Source of the DNA: Hedera helix
Taxonomy: Eukaryota > Streptophyta > Magnoliopsida > Apiales > Araliaceae
Direction: 5' to 3'
Length of the DNA: 64,000 nucleotides
Assembly (NCBI GenBank): GCA_947179155.2
Contig: OX359264.1
Location: 1,121,001 to 1,185,000, forward strand
Shown: piece by piece, positions 57,364 through 64,000 of the stretch
Numbering within the stretch: the stretch's first letter is position 1
Layout: each line of letters begins with the position of its first letter
The notes under the pieces: model-generated
Database searches by the model: none
What the model saw: the letters and a program-made list of their open reading frames with translations, nothing else
Told to the model about the DNA's origin: nothing
Position numbers and translations under genes: made by a program

Positions 57364-60300
57364 CTATAACTCATCGCCTATCTCACCCCCTTCATTGCCA
57401 TCATTAACCCGTTCCTGTTCACAAGGGCCATAAGCCCAGCTACAAAGAAGATAATACAACATGTCGAGCGCACACAGACCAGAAATCATCCAATAATAGT
57501 AATCATAATGACCTTGGTTAATATTGCTCGAAACCCAACTTGGCTTCCCTCCTCTTCTTGTAACACTATCCGTAATATTTAGTATAAAACTGGCTAAAAC
57601 GTTTGCAGCAGACATCCCAACTCCTTGCAGAGCAGTAGCTATGCTAGACATGCTTTTAGGAAGCTCAGAATAGTAGAATTCATTTTGCCCCACTGCGTTA
57701 AGAGCCTCTGCAATGCCAGCCAGGAAGTTTGGCAGTATGAGCCACATTGCTGACATGTTAACTATGGCTTGTGGGTCATCTGAAATTCCTTCCTTGATAG
57801 CAATTCCCCTCCGGACATATTCTATGACTGCACTTATACCCATGATCAAGATCAAGATAGACAAAAATATTCCAATCCCCATCCTTTGCTTTGCGGTGAG
57901 ATGAACAGGTTTTCCCATAATTCTTGATGCTAGTGGGAGGATTACGCACTCATAAAGACCAATCCATAGCACAACACCAATGACGGTAAACATGGAAAAA
58001 GTTCCTGCAGGGATTTCAAACCCTGAAGTAACATGTCGATCCATAGACATTGCTTGGGATATCTGAAAAGTGGGTAGACTTATAGTTATTGACATTATCA
58101 CTCCTGTTGACCACATGGGGATTACCTTCAGTATGGCCTTTAGCTCCTCTACTTGATCTACTGTACAAAGACTCCACGAGTCTGAAATTCTCCCATTGCC
58201 AGTCAAGTACTGTTGAGGATCTCTAATAATGCAAGCTTTATTGAGGAACCTAGACGCAAACATAAATATAAAGTAGAATAAAGGTACCTTGGTAAGAGCT
58301 ATAGTAGTAGTCTCATGCTCGAATATGAAAAACAAATGTTCAGAAACAAGATGGTGTGAAATTGGTAGAAATTGTCCCAGACAAACAAATGAACCGTAAA
58401 ATTTTTAGAAGATGGAAATCTTATACTTGGTGGCAAAATATCAACTTGGAAATATAATATTGAGAATGTACAACTACAACATTGTTACGGTAATGATACC
58501 TCAGTTTATCGCTTGGGACAACCAGCGACGATCCCTTCTTGTGATGGTACACCATATTTGTTCCGTCTGATGCTAATGCAAAATGTCTGTTCTTGTAGGC
58601 TGCTACAATCACTTGAACAAAGCCAGTAAGCAAGCTTGTTTTGTCTGTTAACTTGATGTAGAACGGAGATGCCAAAAAGAATGATAGAGCTGACAGAAGC
58701 ATGAGTACAACAGGAACTCCAAAACCAACTTGCCACCCCAAGTGATCTTGAATATATACAACAACAGTTAAAGAGATGATCACTGCAAGCGTGGCACAAG
58801 CATAATACCAGCTGAAGTAGCTCTCCAAGGCACGCACACTTTTAAGATTTTCTCGCTTGATCAGTTGATCTGCACCAAAGGCTAAAGAAGATGCCCTGAT
58901 GCCCCCAGCACCAATGGACATGAGTCCCAAAGAAAAACATAAGAAAATCACTTGGAAATCTGTAGAGGAGCTGCAGCTGGTGCTAGAATCAATGCAAGGA
59001 GTAGGCCTTGCTTGTGGAATAATGGTGGTCAACCATAATAGAATCATCCCCTTAACATAACAAATAATCGAATCATTATTTTCAACCAGTAAATAGATTA
59101 CAACAAATTCGAAAGAGAAACAATTAATTTTAGGCAGGAATTAGAACAAGAATACGTATATAATAATAGTAGGAAAGGAAAAAGATGATTAACCTTTGAA
59201 GGTAGAAGCAATATCAAAAGGTTAATGCGACAAAGTCTCAGTAATCAGTACTCTATTCTTTTTCTTTCCGCTCCTTCAGAATTTAGGGGCTCAAACTTGA
59301 GGAGATTACATCAAGAGTTGTACACCACTAGTAAACCATGTACAGGACCGGCAATGCAAGTAAACTACAGCAACAAAGCCTCACTAACAGTAATTCGAAT
59401 TCTCACTAATATAGCTCCTTCAAGGATTTAGGATCTCAACTGGTAGGGGATACATCTATATTCATGTGGTACTACTAAATTTAAAATTGTTACTAGCACT
59501 AAAATGATAAATTACTACAATATAAAATAACTGAACAAACTATTTATAAACATTTGAGTCACCAATAAATCCTAAAAGTACATTGGTATAACCCATTTAC
59601 GTTCTAAAAATGAACGATAAACCAAAGGAATATAAACAAGTTGTTCTAGCCCTGAAGGGAAAATTATCAACCACTTGACATCCATCTAGGTTCAAATGAC
59701 GAAACGCTTCCAGTTACAGTGATACCTAGATACCCAGAGACGAGGAAGTGCATAGCAAGGAGATAAAGATCCCACCCCTTTTAGCATTAGTGATGCCATG
59801 TTATATTTTTCCTTCCAATACTTTTTAATCTCTATAGGATAAATTTCCACACATAGAAAGGGATAGACAGGGGTCCTGGACATGCTGAAGATACCATCTC
59901 ATCCCCTTATTTAGAAAACCTTTGACGACACACAACATATTTTAACCAACTGTTTAAAAAAATATTTAATTATTTTTGCTAGTGTAACAAGCAACACCAC
60001 GATCAAAACCAGTATTGGGAAGTGAGACGTTCACTCTAAAATGCCTCTAGCATACAACATTAAATTACACAAAGTTTTCTTTTTATGAGTGAAGCTTGAA
60101 TACTGCAATACTTTCGTAGGGATTGGCGGACTCGTGGGTTCTGTTTTCTCACAACTTTAAGTATATTGATCATATCTACGCATATATTCTACGTTACATG
60201 GAGTCAGGTACAAGAACCAGGTGTTGGTAAGTATCAGACTTGTCTATTCCTAAAATAATAGTATACAATAACACAACGTAAAATTATCCAATTTTAAATA

Positions 60301-61737
60301 TGGATGGTACAAAATTTATTATATCAAGAATATAAGTTTTTGCAAATGGAATATGCAGCAACCTCAAGCCTATCTTCATAACAGAAAAAAACATGAGTTC
60401 CTAAATTAGGAATATAAGCTTTAGGTGAAAATATGCAGCAATGGAAGAATTTCAGCAACCTCAAATTCGAGTATTTCATACTGCTGAGTCTGTTCTTCCA
60501 ATGCTATGTTGACTCAGATCCCACAGGTATGTCCTCTCGTGTTCACTACTTCACCCTCAATTGAAGAGTACATGTAACACAATATATGGCGTATACGACA
60601 TCACTAAATTGCTCAAAAACCTTAGGAAGTTTGCCAAACTGATCCTGATTCGATTATTAGCAGCAAAAATACTCTGAAAATAACAAATTATTTCTTTCTT
60701 GCTGACGAGAGAGAATTGCTCGTTGCTAATTAAATTAATTTAACTTTTAACCCAAGGTAGCTCAAGTGATTTAGTAGGACCATAGCTACCCAATTTATAA
60801 TCTTGTGATATCTAACATAAATTTAAAGAGCTACACAAAAATTGAGAATATTTATTAAATTTCCCTCAAATTTTGAAATTAAAAGGGCAAAAATATGAAA
60901 CCGAATAGCAATGACATGACAAAAACAGATCTTCACCGAGGGCAATTGGCCGGAGTTGTATGACCCTCCTCATGATAACATGAGGTAGGGGGTTCCAACT
61001 TGCCTGAGTTTGGTGTGTGTGTTTAATTTCCTGCTAAACTATCAAAAAAAAAAAAAAAGTTGTCTATAATGTCTTATATGAACCAATTATCTAAATCTGT
61101 GTCAGCAAAATTTACTAAGCCATGGGCGATAAGAAAAATAAAACAAGACCAGGGAGACAAATCATATCAGGATATTTTGATTTTGTTCCCAAATATACAC
61201 CAAAACCAGGAGTAACACGTTAATACATAAGGTTCCACAAAGTTAAGATCAATTGAAAGGACAAATTAGTGAAAGGAAATCTCTCAGAAGAGTAAAGTTA
61301 AACTGTAAGAGTCAAATATACCAGAAGGCTAAAAATGGATCCAAATCCGATCACCGGGTACCGACCCACAAAGGAATCAGCAAGAAAAGCCCCAAGAACC
61401 GGAAAGAAATTGGTGGCTGCAGTCCAGAAATTGATTATGTTGGTTCCACTGACCATGCTCATATGATACTCACCTTTCAAGTACAATATCAAATTTGCAG
61501 ACATCCCAAAACTTGCCATCTTCTCAAATGCCTCATTTACTGTACCCAAAAAAATGCCAAGATGAGAATCAAAACGAAAGGGGACTCTGAACTTGGGACA
61601 AAGTGAGTAAATGGGTATAAGTTTTTACCTATGATGAATGGCAGAGTTCTAATGCCACCCAAACCCTTTGGGTGGGTGTTGTCCAAGAGAGGCCCTTCCA
61701 GCATCTCCGTCATTTCATCTGAATTAGGCATCTCCAT
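57364..61737 (-). CDS. NPF1-like NRT1/PTR transporter, apparently intact (gene E)
   Basis: Exons 61629-61737, 61322-61539, 58500-59050 and 57364-58249 join in frame to 587 aa; introns (89, 2271, 250 bp) are GT-AG. Exons 1-2 encode exactly the same 109 residues as gene C, including ExxEK at E39-K43. Exons 3-4 differ at roughly 35-40 positions, but the family landmarks are kept (GGIRASSLAFGADQL, MDRHVTSGFEIPAG, GKPVHLTAKQRMG, YYSELPKSMSSIATAL, NINQGHYDYYYWMI). A 6-bp duplication near 57846-57857 adds two residues in a membrane segment (FLSILILIMGISAVIEY). Expected to be a 12-TM plasma-membrane proton-coupled transporter; substrate unknown. The upstream promoter differs from C, being cut off about 60 bp before the ATG by a transposon-like element, so expression should not be assumed to match. 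Confidence 0.87.
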
Positions 61738-61787
61738 TAATTTTGCCCCCTTTTTTTATTTATTTGCAGCTGTATTTATGAATGTAT

Positions 61788-61796
61788 GTATTATAG
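61788..61796 (-). promoter_or_regulatory. TATA-like element of gene E
   Basis: CTATAATAC on the minus strand, 51 bp upstream of the ATG and identical in position to that of gene C. It is the last shared promoter feature before homology ends at 61798. Confidence 0.45.
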
Positions 61797-61798
61797 AC

Positions 61799-62895
61799 TA
61801 GAGGTGCACAAAAGGCCTGGGGCCCGAGGCCTGGTCTTGGTCCGGCCTAAGCCCGGCCTGAAAAAGCCCGGCCTGAAGGCCCCAAAGAGGCCCATTTTTT
61901 TAGCATTTGGCCTGGCCTGGCCTGGCCTAGAAAAAGGCCTGAGCCTGGCCTGGCCTGTGGTCTTAAAGAGCCTGGCCTGCAGGCCTTCACCAAACCAACT
62001 TCTATACAAATTAAGTCAGTCCAACCCAACTTCTTTAGACATTTAATTAACTTATAGTGTACGCAGTGTTGCAGCCCAACTTGTGACTTACACATTGAAC
62101 TTCTATAATCCAGCCCAAAACATGTATTGATGGTGACTTATCACATATCTATACTAATATACCTCATCAGTTGCTTTTCTCTCTCATATCCCTTTTCCAT
62201 TCACTCTTCTCTCTCATCTCACTTTTCTTTCACCGTGTGTTAGCCTCCAAAGTCCAACCGAATCACATCCTTTGTTATACACGCATACCCATAAGAACAC
62301 TGATAATCGATTTAAGCAGAGAAGAGAAAGAGGGAAAATGGAGGCAAACTCAGGCAAAAGCTACCGAAAAATCAACGAGACCCAAATAATCATATCGATT
62401 CATGACTAAGAAAGCACCGTTTGATTTACACCGGAGCTACTAGACACCCTTTTATCCTTAGCATCTGAGATGACACAGTTAACTCCTCCTTTAAGACATG
62501 ACTGGTACAGTGTTCTCCCTCCTATTATTGTGTATTTATTGAGATTTAATTAGATTTTATTTATGTAAATTGATATGTGGAATTTTTTTTTTTTTTTGAT
62601 ATTCTTGTTGAAAGAGGCCTCTTGTTTGATTATCTGGGTTCTATATATGCTCTGTAGTCTGTAGATGGTGGTGATTGTGTATTTCTATATATTTACTGGT
62701 TGTGGCTGGAGATGGTAGTGATAATTGTATACTGTGTAGGTTGGTTGAACAAGCCTGGCCTGGCCTGGCCTGGCCGGCAGGCTTGCTCAGACCACCATCT
62801 TAGCCACTAAGCCTGACCTGGCCTGGCCTGGTCAACGGTCAAAGCCTGGCAGGCCTAGACCGGACCAGGCCAGGCAGCCTGTTTGTGCACCACTA
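61799..62895. mobile_element. hAT-like element rich in GGCCTG repeats
   Basis: 1097 bp. Ends TAGAGGTGCACAAAAGGC and (reversed) TAGTGGTGCACAAACAGG are good inverted repeats. Both subterminal regions are dense arrays of GGCCTGGCCTGG. Flanking 8-mers TTATAGAC and TACCACAC do not match, so the two flanks were brought together after insertion. The interior has a TCTCTCTCAT-rich block near 62180-62220 and no transposase. The open frames here come from the repeats. Confidence 0.75.
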
Positions 62896-63035
62896 TACCA
62901 CACGAATTATAGCTCCCTGTCATACTAATTAGATTAGTAATCTAATTGACCACTTTTCTTAGCCACGAAAAAAAATAATTCAATTCTAATTTTGGTTCTA
63001 CCTCATGAATCATGAATGAGAACCCACACCCAACA
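62896..63035 (-). repeat. truncated copia LTR start
   Basis: Reverse complement of 7177-7311, beginning TGTTGGGTGTGGG at 63035 and broken at 62896. It keeps the canonical TG that the left copy has lost. Confidence 0.85.
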
Positions 63036-64000
63036 AAATCTTATTATTTATTGTGAAAGTTTTCTGTCAAATTACGATTATGACATCTATTAATACACAT
63101 GAAATTGGGTAAAATTAAAAAATTGATTCACTATATCAAATACATCATTAAATTATTACCAATTAGAATTATTCACGTAACTCAACTAAAAAGTCACATA
63201 TAAAATTGCAAGATATTTCATTAACTTTTTAATTACTTTTTACAAGGCTCTAAACCGGTGACCTAATATGTCATTACAATCTCTTCGAGTTTGCCTTTAA
63301 AATACAAAAATTAATAATTATGTTGAAGTGTACCCCTCCCTCCACGTAAATGGAAATCACTAAAGTAACAAAAAAGAAGAAGAAGAAGAACCAAAACACT
63401 TTAAGGTACCTTGAGTAATGTCTTATTATTGAAGCAGTAGTACGGGGCTACATATTTCTTTGATTAATACTAATAATACTTTTAGCAACACCAAAAGTGA
63501 TGATAGCCTAGCTAACAGTAAATACAAATTGTTTGTTTGTATTATGAGCTCGTGTTGGGCTATTTTTGATCGATAGTAAAATCTTTCTGGTTGTTTGAGA
63601 TAGTTCATTGAAGGTTTAATTTTTAAAAAATCCCTGGTCTTAAAGAAAATATCTTAAAATGATCTACGGAATTTACATATTTATGTGAGTGGACACTATT
63701 TTATAGAATCAAGTTGTTTTCCAATAACAAAAAAGTTACATTTAGAGGATTCAATTGACAAAAATAAACTTTAAATACAATTGTAATATTGCGTGACAAC
63801 TTCGAAAAAAAAGAAGTGTTATTCGACCAAAAAAAGTAAAGAGCGATCATATCCTTACTTAAGTTTTATTGATGATCATAGACTACCTTACAATAGTTAT
63901 AATCAACCCTTGATACAGGGGTGATCAAGAAAATAAATAACAATAAATTAACATAGAAAAAGCAACTAATAGACATCAATCAAAGAAATTGCCTAAATTA
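62896..64000. repeat. right arm of the large inverted duplication
   Basis: Reverse complement of 6131-7311, high identity by eye. It continues to the window end, where it matches DNA 115 bp beyond the stop of copy A. An A-type transporter copy on the minus strand is therefore predicted just past 64000. Nothing codes within this arm. Confidence 0.9.

Noticed and set aside
61786..62095. Pro/Arg/Gly-rich frames on both strands
   Set aside because: Generated by the GGCCTG repeats of the hAT-like element.

Overview
This is a stretch of plant nuclear DNA, almost certainly from a eudicot; the species cannot be named from the sequence. The evidence is intron-containing genes with GT-AG borders, AT-rich intergenic DNA, and long plant-type LTR retrotransposons (Athila-like with a tRNA-Asp-type primer site, a chromovirus-like Ty3 element, Ty1/copia, Tat/Ogre-like), plus many hAT-type elements with 8-bp target duplications. 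There are no bacterial operons, no CRISPR arrays, and no rRNA or tRNA gene that I could find.

The host content is one decayed cluster of proton-coupled NRT1/PTR-family transporters that most resembles the NPF1 clade. All copies share a four-exon plan: a short first exon ending in FII; exon 2 with the ExxEK motif; exon 3 with GGIRASSLAFGADQL; and a long exon 4 carrying the second half of the transporter. Two genes look intact, both on the minus strand: gene C (33971-44352, 586 aa) and gene E (57364-61737, 587 aa). At least four more copies are broken: A (+, 2550-6016), B (-, 29719-31858), D (+, 32345-33436) and F (-, 46355-53135). Two tiny relics lie at 32250-32340 and 45783-45950.

Layout: 1-623 is the tail of an LTR; 624-2549 is non-genic DNA with large microsatellites; 2550-6016 is pseudogene A; 7177-10902 is an internally deleted copia element with a hAT MITE in its 3' LTR; 11200-21373 is a nearly complete, young Athila-like element on the minus strand; 21523-25398 is a 3.9-kb solo LTR; 25900-27992 is a Tat/Ogre-like LTR plus primer site; 28508-29343 is a hAT element; 29.7-33.4 kb holds pseudogenes B and D; 34.0-44.4 kb is gene C, whose second intron holds an old Ty3 element that itself carries two hAT insertions; 45.8-53.1 kb holds a relic and pseudogene F, whose second intron holds a 3.3-kb solo LTR with a nested hAT-like element; 53.2-57.3 kb is MITEs and a 0.7-kb ATT-rich minisatellite; 57.4-61.7 kb is gene E; 61.8-62.9 kb is a GGCCTG-rich hAT-like element; 62.9-64.0 kb is an inverted copy of 6.13-7.31 kb.

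The most interesting biology is structural. Exons 1-2 and the proximal promoter of C and E are almost identical while exons 3-4 have diverged clearly, which suggests conversion or unequal exchange. E has lost the upstream promoter that C keeps, including a G-box, and has an element at that breakpoint. The window ends in one arm of a large inverted duplication, which predicts a further A-type transporter copy just beyond base 64000. Short tandem duplications recur throughout the cluster, one of them duplicating a splice donor of gene C. I saw no wholly new enzymatic or defence system.
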